A DNA stretch of 64,000 nucleotides, taken from NCBI GenBank assembly GCA_002116315.1, contig KZ107838.1:496001-560000 (forward strand). The letters run 5' to 3'. The stretch's first letter is position 1. Every line of letters starts with the position of its first letter. This document shows, piece by piece, positions 32,973 through 45,763 of this stretch. Under the pieces are notes generated by a model. That model saw nothing but the letters and a program-made list of their open reading frames with translations. It was not told the DNA's origin and ran no database searches. The stretch is from Epicoccum nigrum. Its lineage: Eukaryota; Ascomycota; Dothideomycetes; Pleosporales; Didymellaceae. A program made the translations under genes and the position numbers.

Positions 32973-35900
32973 GCGAACACCAAGCATCAAACTCCTCAGC
33001 CACGTCATGCCCGCTGCACAGCCTGCGTCCAGCAACCGTCCTGCGGCTGACGTTGAGGCTTACCATCACCGCGGGCCTAGACCGAATCTACTAGCCTGCC
33101 AATCCAGCCAGCGGGGCCTAAGAGCCGGGTCCCGCGGGCCTCTGAACGAAAACGATTTCGGTCCGACTTTCGTAAGACACGTCCATCACGAAAGCATCGA
33201 GGATTCAGAAAGTCTCAGCTCACACCACACTATTTTACGGCATAGCGACATTTCTCATTTCGATCTTGTTCTTTCTTCGTTCCTGTCGCTTGGCACGACA
33301 CGGACACGCTTTGTTTTCTTCAGATACCCACCTTGTTTGGCTGCACACAGTCACATGCCATCACTAGCTTCATCTCTACTTGGGCGTTTTCACAAAAGAG
33401 CAAGGGCTTCATACGCGCATGCGATGTTGGGCCGCGACAGTATACGACAGCAATGGCGACCTGCTTGCTTCGCACAATTTACGGACAACGGCTCCGTTCT
33501 TGATTTAGATTTGCGTTTGAGCGTTTCTTAGGGTGTTCTTTGCGGTTGCGCACGGCCGTGTTGGGCTGCAACAAGTTTGTTATTTGAAACTTTCGGTACG
33601 TGCAGCCATGTGCGCACATCAGCTGGATCCACCCAGCACAGGCTTCGAAGGAAGCGTTGTTGCAGCGCGATGCTAGGGCCACGAGTCGATGACTGGCAAA
33701 AGTCAGCGTATGCCTTGATATCCATAGCAATGCAATTTTTCCCATCCATAGCTGCTCCACTATCTCCCTTGCAAACACTTTTCTTCCACCGCCCTCTCCA
33801 CTGATGCTCCGCTGTATAGTATCTAGAACTCTGTCGTCGCGCCATCGCACACCGCTATGTACGTGTAAACATGTCGCCGCGCCCTCGCGTGGAAGTAGAC
33901 GTTAGCCGTGATCCACTCATGTCGCTAGCTCCACCTCGTTATGCAGTAACGCGCATGGTTTGTCTTTGCCAAGACACACCGGTAAGTGCTCCGCTCCGCT
34001 CCAGCATGGGATTTTATCCGTAGCTGCCGAAGCCCCTGTGAAAGACTCAATCACGTGGCTGCACATAACCTGAGTTGCCTCAGTGTTCGGTAAATGTCAA
34101 GACAAAAATTCTCGCTGTTTCCTGCAGTCAGACACGCAGCTCGTAGAAGCCATGAAACACTAAGCGGGTAGGCACCATCTTGCACAGCGACATCATTCCG
34201 CCCCACCTCGGTGCTTTTTCCCGTTCACAATCACCCGTAAAACTTACGAGGTCCAAACAAGCACACCAAGTAGAGCTTGTATCCTCGCGTATGTCCTCGG
34301 CGACGTGTGTGTCCGTATATTGGGGTCAAAAGGGGCCTCGTAACACAGTCGACGCGTCGATCCCAACCTCCGGAAAGTACCACCGTGGCGCTGCGAGATC
34401 ACCTGTACGACGAGCGCACAAAAAAGCAAGGTGACTTAGCAGAGCCAATGTGGTAACATTGTCGAGGCGTACAGAAGACATCACGCGAAGTGGAGGCTGT
34501 ATTGGAGTACAATAGAAGAACCTGCAAGCAATGCTCAGGGCGGAGATGTCTGCCGGCCATCCAGGAATGCACGACGTTGGTAAAGATGTCGTGTTCAGAG
34601 GTGAGGGCCATCAGCCAGTACTATGCAGTGGTAGGAGTGTGAGCCTTCATGACGAAAAAGCTTCTGCCCCGCAATAGAGCTTCATTACCCAACCTATGCT
34701 TGGAGAGGGAATTTCGTTCTGATTCTGCAAGCAGGCCAGCATATCCCTCGTAAGACATCGGTTTAGATTAGATGTCTCATCTCATGTACATGCCAGAAGA
34801 AATACTAACCGAGTACACCTTCGCTGCACCATATCTGCACGTACGTCGATCGTCAGGGTGCACCTGCACCTGTAGCGCAAAGGTCAAGCTTCACCAAGCT
34901 TCACTCCACTACCTCAGGAACGGCTTCTCAAATTACCGGGATGCTGATCTGCATCTCAACGGCTGTTGCCAGCTTCTTCGATCGACATGGCCCGGATGAT
35001 GCCGATCCAGATCAGCGCGAACTTTGAGTTTGAGAAGGGACACACAAGCATTGCACGGCTGTTTCAAGCATGGAAGATCTAAGCTTGTTTGTCAAAGTGC
35101 GGAATGCCTCACGTGGGTACGAACTACCTAGGTAGTGATCTTCGAGAGTGCACAGTCATCAGGGCCAGAGCTCTACTCTACTCAACTTAAATATACATGT
35201 CATGCATTGAAGGCCATCGTTTGCGATGCACGACTGCAGCGCTATGACGGTTTCCAACATCATATTGTGACACGACACATTACTATCAAAGCTTGTCTGT
35301 TCGCTGACATATCCTTTTGTCGCTAAGAGCGAACAATCATCGATTTTTTCTACGCTGCGTGCAATTGCGTGGTACATCGATAGTCTCGGGGTCCTGCGTA
35401 GGCTCTGATGATACACCCGAAATGCTCTTAGGGTGAAATGTGCAGTGGCACGAAAGCAAGTCGTCAAAACCGCAATTCTAGTTTGTTGTTTTAGTTGTAA
35501 CGACACCTCGCTGAAGATGGTTCAGCGTACGAATTTGTACCTGTTGCACCAGATCTGAATGGTAGCCAGGATCGCAACTAGCACAGCTTATATCGATATG
35601 CTTTCTTCATGTGGACAAGGACGCTACACACAAAACGGCATCAACCTCTGTGCGCTTTTCTACAAGTTCAGTGCTTGTGTGTGCCTTGCTCTGGTTGGTA
35701 CCATGGTTGAACTGCATTTCCTCCGTCTGTGACCTGTGCCCATAGTTTGAGGAAGGCACATCGCTCTGTGTGGGAACAATAAATCATCTTAGGCGAATCT
35801 TGCTCTTACAACATGTACAAGCCCAAAAGCTGTCGCGGATATCTTCTCTATGACGGCTACAACGATTTTCGTAACCTCGGATCCAAATATGCGTTCAAGA

Positions 35901-36514
35901 TGGGAACGATGTGACAATGAGGAGCAAGCTAGATGCTCTAGATGCAACTAGTAACTAATGCGTCATTCTTTCGTACAAAGTCTTCCCGATCAATAGGTAA
36001 CTTGCGTGTTATTAGTATACTATGCTGTTACCCGGTCATCATAGGCACTGGCGAAGCAGAACTCATATGCATATGCATAATCATGGTAACAATATCATGA
36101 GCGCGAACGGTGACAAGAGTAACCACGTAGTGAGAGGCTACTTACTCAATGCAAGTTGCGGCTATGGGATGAAGGTATTCATATAGCCCACATACGGCAG
36201 AACGAGTGGTTTAAGAGTCGACTAGATCTAGCCGATGTAAAGTACGATGGCATAATCACGGTAACCTAATATCAACGGCATGGCTGAGCGGAGGCCGTGG
36301 AAAAGTTGGGTATCAGGCTACCTGCAGCTACTAGTAGCAAGAGCTACATAAGAGAAAAATCTATTTCAGCAGCGAGGGAAGTGCAACTGCGGGCTTATGT
36401 CGTGGATAGCGATCCCCTCCGCGCGAACCCAGTTGCGCAGTTGTACCAACGGTAACAAGGTGCGTACGGCTCAAGTCTCAGTGTATTCAGTCTTTTAATC
36501 AACGCCACTTGAGC
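32973..36514. other. long intergenic region without supported genes
   Basis: About 3.5 kb. Only scattered frames under ~240 codons with no start context or domain. A 16-nt motif occurs twice with one C/T difference at 36075-36090 and 36250-36265. I see nothing else. Confidence 0.45.
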
Positions 36515-39500
36515 CTACTTCTTCTTTGTCCCTTGATACATGATATCATACTGAAAAAAACTATCCCATATACTACTTCTTCTTGTACCAGTTGGCTGCT
36601 TGACCGGACTTGTTGCCGAACTGCCAGACCTGGTATCTGACTGACTGCTAATTCGTTGCTTGATGGGTAATGAATCAGGGGATCTGAGTGCGGCCACATT
36701 GCCCACCATGCTGGATGGACCAGGCATCAAAATGTGGTCAGGTCGGGAGCGATGAGCATGCAATACATCCTGGACGAGGTCAGCTTCATTTGGTTGAGCA
36801 AGGGGAGCTTAGAATTACCACAGCAGCAAGTCTAAGGTCCCCAGAGCTGGTCTTGCCGCACATTTGTACCATTCTGCTCTCCTTCCGCATCCGTAGTGTT
36901 CGTAGATATCTCACGCAGGTGACTTGGCCCGTGGGCTGCAGCTGGGCTGGCGCCTCGTGTTGCTGCATTCGAATTTGCCCCGGATTCAGTAGCTTCAGGA
37001 GAATTGAGTCGCTCGGCTGAGGGCCGTGTACCAACGACCGGCACGCTCTTCTTGCTAGTAGCGCTGCTACGCCTGCTATCAAGAGATTTACCGAGTTGTA
37101 TGGCTGGGTCAGTGGCAGACTTTTTCTTCGAACGCTGCATATCCGCCTGGCCCGTCACCAGACTGCTAGTCGCGGTAGTGGCGCTTTTCAGTCCAGGAGT
37201 GCCCGGTGCCATAGGCTTCTCTTCAGTTGCATCGAGGAGGTACCAGCGTAGACCGTCAGACAGTTCGAACGGATTGTCATCTTCAATGGACACAGCGTTA
37301 CTAGACGCAATAGAACGTCCGTCTAGTGAAGCTCGAGGCCCTTCCAAAGCCTTGGAGAGATCAACAATACGCTCCTCAATCTTGGAGATGCGTGCAACTA
37401 GCCATTCTTTGCCATGCAGATGGTGTGTGTCCTGCTCGCGAAGGAAAAAGTGCGGTGCGCCAACGTTGAAGGCCGCCCAGGGTCGATGCGCGTTGTTACG
37501 AGTAGGCAAAAACAACGCAAGATCGCCTTCCTTGAAAGATCGATACGCAATCTTGTCGTGGCTGTCGGCCTGGAAGCGATGTGACTTGTCACGGTAGGCG
37601 CGAGCTTCCTTTTGCCACTTTCTGGCTGTATGCTCCATGTCGCGCATACGCTTGGCAACAGCTTCGCTGAATGTTTCTGTACTGAAAAGGTTCAACTTGC
37701 TGATAAGATCGTTGTAGCGTCCATCTTCCTCCTCCATGGTGGTTGACTCAGTCCACTGCAAGAACAAGAGGTCTCCGTTATCCTCGAGAAAGCGCTTCAG
37801 TGGTGTGGGGAACGCAGCTGTGGTACTACGGCCAAGATCACCAGTTGTACCAGTCAAGACAGAACTATTGCTCATCTTGGAAGCCCGCTGAAGAATCATC
37901 TCTCCGTTCTCATGGGTAATTATGAAGCCAAGCGCTTCCAGTAATCGAACGAGACGCTCATGCTGAGTGTATAAGCGCTGACTCAGCTCCCGTGCACGAT
38001 CCAGTCGTAGTTGAGAGCGAGAAGAGTCGAATTCCTCATGTCTCGAAACCTTCTCGCCGAGCCGCAGAACCTCAGCGTTGAGACTATCTGAGTGCGATTT
38101 TTGTTCCGCCAGCTCGATCTGCAAACGTACAACTTTTGCTTCCTCTTGTTCGACACGCTCTCGTAGAGCCTCGGAACCGGTTTCCCCTTCTGCAAATTTT
38201 GCGCGCAGATCATGGAGGTGCCCGCGTTCTTCTTGAAGCTCTGCATCGATCGAAGCTACTTTGGCTCTCTCCAACTCGAGCTGCTCACGAGCAAATGCGA
38301 AATCTTCCTTGTTCTTATTGACTTGGACAGTAAAGGTCTGCTCCTGCTCCTGCGCTCTGGCTCGAGTGTTCTCTTTCTCTGATATGGCTATGGCAACGGC
38401 CTCTTGTAGCTCCTTCTGATGATTAAAGGAACGAACTGCAAGATCTTCAAGTTGCGTGAGCAGGGCGGAGTGGTTTTCCGGGATATCAGTGCTCGGTGCA
38501 AGGTGATTGTATACTGTTTTCAAAGAGTCCAGTTGTCCTGCATGTGTAGCTTTTTGCTCGTCGATCTTGGCTTGGAGGTCAATGATCTGTTCGTTGGCTT
38601 GCGTAAGCTGATACTTCGCTTGTGCGACCTGCTCCGAGGCTTCGTTTTGAATTTTTTCAAACTCAGCTGTCAACTCATGCACTCTAGCATCAATTTCACT
38701 TCTTGTATTGTCGCGGCTTCCCAGAATGCGATCCAGCTCATCTTCAGCCTCCTCAATCTTGGCCTTATGAGCTTGGATCTCGTCCTCGAGAGACCGCCGC
38801 TCGTCACTGAATTCTTTCTGCTGAGCTTTCATGTTCTCCATGATGTTTTCTTTCGTTGATACGGCTTCCTCCTTAGCAGAAATAGCTTCTGTGATCTGCT
38901 GTCGCAACTCGGCCTCATTATTTGTCGCCTCTTTCTCATATCTGTTGCGGGCTTCTTTCTCAGCAGAAAGTTGTTGTTCAAGCCGCATGATGCGACGCTT
39001 GTCTACGTCACCCTGCGCAGAGAGCCGTCTTGATGAGATAGACGATCGTCGCGAAAGCTCATCATACGGCTTGGGGGATGCAGTCTCAATTGTAGGGGTG
39101 GATGGATCTCCTGGACTCTGGAACCCCGGCGGTGGCGCTCCTATTGAGAGCCTGCTATTCTGGTTTGAGCGATGCAGCAAGTCTTCGAGCCTTCGCACTC
39201 GGCTTCTGTTCGCTTTCAGCTCGTCATCAAGCTTCGCGTTGGCTTCTCTAAGGATACGAAGCTCATCGTCACCTCGGACCGTAAGTTGAGATCCTTTGCC
39301 AAATGCAGGCTCGTGAACGCTGCCCATTTTGAAGTTCTTCGCTCGTCTGATCTGCTGCTTTGTTGGCTTGTCGAGGTCTTTGATGGCTTGGGTGAGAGCC
39401 TCAGCTTCCGAGCTTTGCTCTTCGAGGCCTTGTAGAATTTGAAGGTATTGCGTAAGGTCGTTCCTAGCAACCTCAGGCCAAACATTCTTCTCGAGCTGCA

Positions 39501-40929
39501 CGTTCATCTCGAAACCCACTGCACCGCCGGATACAGCTTCAAGGTTGATGACATCTGCAATGGGCTTTAGCCATCTCTTACGACGGCGGTCCTCTTCCTC
39601 TTGAAATGTCGCCATCTCTTCAGCTAAGGCTGAGGTGTCCTTTTGTATTCTCTCAGCCCATTCACGCCTTCGAACGGCCTCAACTAGCAGTGTACCATAA
39701 ATATAGGGAAGTCGGCCGACGAGTGAAATCAGCTCGAATGCCGCGACTCCTTCCTGTGGTATGTCGATTGACTCGAGCTCCGCATTCATGCTGGAGATGA
39801 TGGATTCAATATTGGCGATACCCTGCATGCTCTCCACCGAGTTCCTCATTGCAGTGTTCTTCTGCTCCACAGATCTTCGCACGAGACCGCTCATTTCGAT
39901 GCTGTACTCGCTAATGGCTGGCAGAAAGTTGCGCGTGTGCAACAAAGCCATCTTCGACACCTGAGCGACCGACTTTGGATCGCTGGCAAGGCCCATGACA
40001 TGTTCGTAGTCCGACTCGACTTTCTTCGCAACCACTTCGATCTCGCTGTACAGGCGCAGAGGTTCCTCAGAATCATCCACGAGCGACCGGCTCTGACTCT
40101 GACCCACGGCGCCTAGCAGCTCATTGTAGTCGGCTCCAATCTTCTCCAGCTGTGTGTTCATACCAACTATGCGCTTGCCAAAAGAATCTCGCACTCGCTT
40201 GCTTGTGCTCGTTGCCTTCTTGACAGCTTCGACGTCCAAAAAGTCTTGTAATGATGCGATCCGACCGGGAGATGCCTTGCGCGACGTTTGCGCAGCTTGA
40301 GCAGAGCGTAATTCCTTGGTCAGGAATCGAGCAAACTCGAGCTTCGCAGGGATTGATCCGAGCTGGCCAAAATCGCCGTCCAGACGCTTCAGATTGTCGC
40401 TGGCCTCTCTCTCCACGCCGTCGAACCACTCCTTGGCCGCCTGGACCCTCTGTTCCAATCCACGGATGTGCGAGTCATGATTTCCTACAGCAACCTGTGT
40501 TCCCCTTTCGATTGTAGCTTGCTCGGAGAAATGCTCTGAGGCTGTGAGAGACATCGCGTGCGATTTCTCAAGGACGGCAAATGCCCAGTCGCGACGCGCC
40601 TGGAAGAGCGCCTTCCATGATTGCATGTCGGTATTGTTCGCGAGAAATTTGGGCGGTTCTTCAGGCGTGAAGACATCGGGAAGCGGTGTGGATGGAATGG
40701 TGCGTTGGGATCCGTTCGATAGCTCACGGCTGTAAACAAAGATATCCTTCTCGGTAAGGAGTGCCTGGAGTTTGACATGTTTGCCGGCAGGCGTCAGTAG
40801 TATTTGGAGCTCGGGTGCTATATCAGTAGCTCTTGCGATCCAGTGCTTGAGCGCATCGACAGATCCGAATGCAACGGGGTCAGCATCGAGACGCTGGCCC
40901 GTATGAGCTACAGCGATCTGTAGCGACAT
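36515..40929 (-). CDS. atg11: Autophagy-related protein 11 (selective autophagy scaffold)
   Basis: Exon 1 is 40929-36870 and a probable last exon is 36807-36515, over a 62-nt intron (GTACAA donor, TTCTAAG acceptor); 1450 aa. The N-terminus 'MSLQIAVAHTGQRLDADPV' with a ubiquitin-like ~80 residues, the long coiled coil (about 560-1050), and 'FLPTRNNAHRPWAAFNVGAPHF' near 1190 (ATG11 C-terminal domain) identify it. Atg11 links cargo receptors and mitochondria/peroxisome fission factors to the Atg1 kinase and phagophore. If the last intron is kept, translation stops at 36832 after 'RQDQLWGP' (1365 aa). Splicing instead adds ~97 residues ending 'RRSSIWDSFFQYDIMYQG' plus Lys-rich end, which looks like a conserved tail. 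It is divergent from CENP-H. Confidence is high for the gene, moderate for the last exon. Confidence 0.9.
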
Positions 40930-41142
40930 TCGGCAAGCCCTCCTGCTGCCCTGGAAAAATCATGCAGCAGGCGTGTGAGAGGAAACTGAAGCTTGCCTTG
41001 CGCATGGTACCGCGGCAGATGCCAAGCAGGTTGCCGCAGGGATTCGGCGCACGGCCGCATCATTCACGCGCGATAACTGATGGTCACACGTGCGATCGAA
41101 GTCACCCGCCGGACTTCAAATCTTGCTGAAATTACAACTGGG
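40930..41142. promoter_or_regulatory. Shared divergent promoter of atg11 and the CENP-H gene
   Basis: Only 213 nt separate the two ATGs (150 nt if CENP-H starts at 41080). A CACGTG E-box lies at 41085-41090. No clear TATA box. Shared control is inferred from distance. Confidence 0.45.
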
Positions 41143-41997
41143 ATGGCAGATACAGGCGATACCGTTATACTGGATCCAGCTGTTGAATTACAGGTTGCTG
41201 GTGACATCAGTGATTTGCTGCAAACAAAACACTGCGACGCGTTCACATTTACCGAACCTGAGGACCTAGCCCTCAATCTGTATGATCAGCTACGAGAGTT
41301 GGAGCTTCAACAAAGCTTGGTGAAAGCACACAACTTGTGTACGTCATATTGCTCCGCAGATCTTGAGATCTAAGACTGATGTTCTAGCAGCACATATACC
41401 CGAAGTTTCTACGCTCTCAGATGACGACCTGGAGGAACGGCTGATCACAGCCGAACGTGAGGCTATGGCAGCAAAGGCAGAGTACGAGCTACGCAACAAG
41501 ATCACCCATAATGTGCTTGTCACGGACCCTATACTCAAGGCTGTTCATGGAGATGAACGCTCAGACCTTGCCGAGAAGTATATTGTGCCTCAGCTTGGTA
41601 AGTGCACAAGCTTATATCAGTCAGACGCCTACTGCCACTCATCTCAGAAAGCAACACTATTGCTATGATACATGGCCATCTGGCTTCTAAGCTCGCTTCT
41701 TCGACTCGCTTCCTGGTCGCGATGGAACAAGCAAACATCGTTGCAAATCAGAAAAACAGAGAACTCTCCGAGACCATGTTGGCTCTGGCAGAGGCCGTGA
41801 AGTCGCAGTCAGCCGATGACATTGATGATCAGAGGCTGCGTGAACAAATCAAGACGGTGGAGAAGGGGCTAAAAGACTCAAGAAGAAGAATGAAAACCCT
41901 CAAAGGCATTCTCTCAGCCATGGTTGTCGGTAGTGGCATCAATTGGGCGGCGGATGGAAGCTTAGTTGACTTGGTAATGGACGATGAGGACGATTGA
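41143..41997 (+). CDS. Centromere protein H homologue (inner kinetochore, CCAN)
   Basis: Three exons: 41143-41338, 41388-41597 and 41648-41997, introns of 49 and 50 nt (GTACGT and GTAAGT donors); 251 aa. Mostly helical with coiled-coil segments ('LALNLYDQLRELELQQSL', 'LEERLITAEREAMAAKAEY', 'LREQIKTVEKGLKDSRRRM'). The C-terminus 'MKTLKGILSAMVVGSGINWA' followed by 'LVDLVMDDEDD' is the CENP-H family signature. In yeasts the equivalents are Mcm16/Fta3, part of the CENP-H/I/K complex that links centromeric nucleosomes to the outer kinetochore. An in-frame ATG at 41080 would add 21 residues; I prefer 41143 because the family head follows it. Confidence 0.8.
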
Positions 41998-43866
41998 AAC
42001 TTTGGAGTGAAGGCCGCACGGTTCTAACAAGAAAGAAGGGGCACAATGTTCTCGCATTGCCTTGCACAGCTTCCAGGTTGCTGGTGCAGCTATAACGTGA
42101 CCTCTTTGTGCCAAATACTGCAGAGACGCCACGGCTGAGAAGCTCGAGTGCTGGAGGGCGCACGCTACTGTTACGGACGACTTGGAATTGTAAGAAGGAT
42201 ACAATATACTTGTAGAATCCAAGCAGATGAGGCTGACAGCCAGTAGTGAGAGCGTGCTTGGCTGACGTAGTTGTTGATAAATAGCCTCTGGAGCTCAAAC
42301 TAGAGCTATAGAACAGCTGAATCCTCGTGTCAAAATGAGATCGACGTTTGATTGCAATCACAAGGCGTCGAGGAGTCCGAGGTCTTCATAGGAGTCACTC
42401 TCGATTATTCAAGCCATACGTAAGGCAAGGTGGACTGTGACGTAAGGCGCAGCGCGCCTGTTCAACGGAGAGCAAAATGAGCTCATGGCGAGGCTCGCGT
42501 TATGAGTATCTGAGGCTCGAGATGGCAGCATACCCAACCTGCCGCGAAACTTTTGGAGAGCGTCGCGTGCTATTAGCCATGTCGAAGGTATCCAAGCGGC
42601 CGAAAGCGCGCAACAAGGCCAGGCCTCCCAAGCTCACGGGTTGTGCAGCAAGACAGCCGGCCGCTTTTGTTAACGGAGGCGGCATGAAACTCGGTTCACT
42701 GGCAGCAATGCCGCAAAGAACCACCTGCTGCGGGGTTAGGGAGACAAGCTGACGGCCGGACCACCCTCCAAGCGGTCCTTGAAGAACATCGAAGATTGCA
42801 GCCCCTTTCGGTCGGCATGCGCAATGTGGCCAAGCGGGTGAGCGAGTAACATCAACCAGCCAACAACCAATACTGAGATCAAGGGCGGTTTTGCGCAGCG
42901 TGGACCAGTCGCAGCACGTATCGACTGCAGCGCGCAATTTACTACTCAAAACCGGCCAGGCAAGGTTGCGAGAGCGGCCAGCCGCGCCCAAGATGCTGCA
43001 CAACGTACGTCGCCTCGCGCTGCATCGCTCGTGGACGCAATAATGCGAACGAATTTCCTCAAAAAGTTACTGACAGCGTGCTCGAGATGATGAGAAAAAG
43101 CTAATCAAGTTTGGGTGCCTCGCCGATATCGTTTACAGCCCGTGTGGTGCTGCGAAGCAAGCCGGCGTTGTTAGGAGGGGCTTGCGGTGCGGGCGCGCCT
43201 GCCATAACATCAGAGGTGCTTACCTAACGGGCGCTTGGCGGAGGCTGCGGTTTTGGGGGAGCGGCCGTCGCCCGTCCTCATACAGTGGCAGCGCTCTCTC
43301 CCATACAAATCCTCTCCATACAAACTGCTTCCACCGCAGAACACGACTTTGGTGAGTCTCGCTTGCACTATATCATATCAACTTGATCTCCAACACAACC
43401 ACACACCTCTATACTATTTTCTGCGCCTTTACTGGCCTCAATTCGCGTCTCTACAGCTCTTGCTGCCTTCATTTCTGCGCCGTTCGACCGTCCTCGCGTT
43501 CCAATTCCTGTTCATCACGTCGCGCTGCGCAGCAACAGCCCGCCTGCTAACCACCACATAGACTTCAGTCAACCCCTCGAAATCCTCTTCTTTCAAACTC
43601 TATAGTAAGTGCCTGCAGCTTCTACTCCGCCCAAATCGCGCATTTTCGCGACGCATAGCGGTGTTTTGCAACCGCGTCTCCACACGCGCCGCAAGGCGCT
43701 GCTTCGCTTGCATCTCACGTCGCCTGCCAACGTCGGTACTCTTGCATTCATTTTTATTTCGATTGTTCCCGCGTTGTATTATGACTTGGCATTGCTACCT
43801 ACGCGTTTGACCAAACCGACAAAGATCAACTTCTGACAGTATGAACAGACACTCTACATAAGCAAT
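41998..43866. other. GC-rich intergenic region and pyrimidine-rich leader of the HMG-box gene
   Basis: About 1.9 kb. A minus-strand open frame (43003-42500) has no ATG start and is not called. From ~43290 to 43866 the strand is C/T-rich, as in leaders of strongly expressed fungal genes; it may hold a 5' UTR intron (GTAAGT at 43605 within 'ctatagtaagtgcc'). Confidence 0.5.
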
Positions 43867-44336
43867 ATGCCTAAGGAGAAGGTAACCCGCGGCAAGGGCA
43901 AGAAGGCCGATGTTGGCAAGAAGAAGAAGGGTATGATCACGTGGATCCACGGCTGTGATGCTGTTGCTAACAGTCAACAGACCCCAACGCGCCCAAGCGC
44001 GGTCTCTCCGCCTACATGTTCTTCGCCAACGAGCAGCGCGACAAGGTCCGCGAGGAGAACCCCGGAATCAAGTTCGGTACGTGCAGATGTTTCCACTCCC
44101 TATGTGCCTCTGCTAACAGTCCAAAGGTGAGGTCGGCAAGATGCTTGGCGAGAAGTGGAAGGCTCTTTCGGAGAAGCAGCGTACCCCCTACGAGGCTAAG
44201 GCCGCTGCCGACAAGAAGCGCTATGAGGAGGAGAAGGCCGCTTACCAGGTATGTTGCACGAGTGTCCACGATCTTGCGCCTATGCTAATGTTCCATGCAG
44301 GCTCAGGAGGAGGAGGAGGAGGAGGAATCCGAGTAG
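43867..44336 (+). CDS. nhp6: Non-histone chromosomal protein 6 (HMG-box)
   Basis: Four exons: 43867-43930, 43981-44076, 44127-44248 and 44301-44336; introns of 50, 50 and 52 nt; 105 aa. A basic Lys-rich head is followed by one HMG box, 'DPNAPKRGLSAYMFFANEQR' to 'KKRYEEEKAAYQ', with the conserved NPGIKFGEVGKMLGEKW core. The last exon encodes only an acidic Glu-rich tail. NHP6 bends DNA without sequence specificity and assists FACT, TBP and RNA polymerase III transcription in the nucleus. Length is close to yeast Nhp6 (about 93-99 aa). The exon joins are unambiguous. Confidence 0.95.
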
Positions 44337-45660
44337 AAGTCTACTCGACTCGCTCTCCAACCTAGTCTAACCAGCACTTCTGTGCTTCCTCTTTGTGCTT
44401 TTTCAGTTGGTGGTATGGTGTCACGGCGGCTTAGGATCGGTTATTCACATGGTTCATCTTACTGGTTCTATGCGGAAGTAAAGTCATGATCGGGCTTCTC
44501 TCGACTCTGCTGCAGTACAGCTTCACCAACGTGGACATAGCTTCGGCACACTTCTCAAAGATGTATGGCGTTCTCTCACGTTTGAGGGCGCGGATGACAT
44601 CACGAAGCTCATGATCTTTGTACGATAGTCAACTGCGGTTTTTGGATCATATTTGCTCCACCAACATATCGTCTTTTGCACCTGAACACTGTGATATGCC
44701 CTCGGAACCGGACACACGGTATATTGCTGCTGCTGTCGGACCATGCGTACACGGCAATAGAAGTTAAGAACGCTAGAAAGGCTGTGCGATATACACCATC
44801 TCGAACGCACAAGCAGGTAGCGTGGTGTCTTGTTATTGACTGCTAGCACGCGGTTCGACGCGTCCGCGTAACGCTACTCAGGCTTCGGTACGCCACATCA
44901 CATCCCGGCCACCCTCTTTTCATGGAAGGACTTGACGGCAAATGCTCGTCAACCGCTACCGACTATCTTCCCATAGGATGAGACTATAACAGTACACTAG
45001 AGGCTACAACGGGAGTAGTGACGATCGACACGAGGATGGGCGAGGTCCATGCTTTATACATCGAATAAGCAGTATGTCACCACGAGCAGTGCTCTGAGCT
45101 AGGCTTACTGTAATGATTACTCGGTTTCTGACTGCGGAGTCTCTCGAACCCTCGTTCATTTTCGATTACGCAGTCTTTGGAGACCTACAGCATGACCCCT
45201 ATCTCTGAGATAGATGCGTTTGAGGAAGCAAATGGCCGCGAGTAGCGCGTACCATGCCGGTTATGTCCGATGTCCTTGCTCGATGAAATTTCCTTCCTGG
45301 AATGATGTCTTACTCCTTGAACATGAAATACCACATTCACAAACAGCAATTGATTTCCACTTCCAGACGATACACACAAGCCAGCGTTTCGAACCATCAA
45401 TCAAGACACTCCGTCCCGCGCTTTGTTTGCAGACATGTCAGAGGAAACCAATGAGCATCTACAATGGGGCCAGGTGAGTAGATTTAGGTAAGATCTCATT
45501 TTCACCTGCGAAATTGAACTCTATCATAAGCAGACAACCCATCCTATCGCTGGTTGCAGCTTCCTAACCCGCGTAAGATTGCCCAGGCTATTTACGCTGC
45601 TGATACAATTTAGTAATTATAGACATTTAATACCATCTTGCTTTCATCAAGAAGCAAAAA
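44337..45660. other. intergenic region before the tRNA gene
   Basis: About 1.3 kb. No protein gene supported. AT-rich just upstream of the tRNA (45590-45640), as is usual for Pol III genes. Confidence 0.5.
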
Positions 45661-45744
45661 GCATCGTTAGCCCAGTGGTAGGGTATCTGCTTCCCATCTC
45701 CTGGAGATAGCAGGGGGTCGCGGGTTCGAACCCCGCACGTTGCA
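45661..45744 (+). tRNA. tRNA-Gly (anticodon CCC) with 12-nt intron
   Basis: Cloverleaf by hand: acceptor GCATCGT/ACGTTGC (45661-45667 with 45737-45743; pos 4:69 is a U:U mismatch), D stem GCCC/GGGT, anticodon stem TCTGC/GCAGG, loop TTCCCA-A with anticodon CCC. An intron TCTCCTGGAGAT follows position 37, and the T arm is GCGGG-TTCGAAC-CCCGC. The A box TAGCCCAGTGG and B box GGTTCGAACCC match well. Discriminator base A. Mature length 72. Confidence 0.85.
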
Positions 45745-45763
45745 GCTTTCTATTTTGCCCTTC

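Noticed and set aside
42500..43003. 167-codon minus-strand open frame in the GC-rich region
   Set aside because: No ATG at its start, no domain; GC-rich DNA leaves long frames open by chance.
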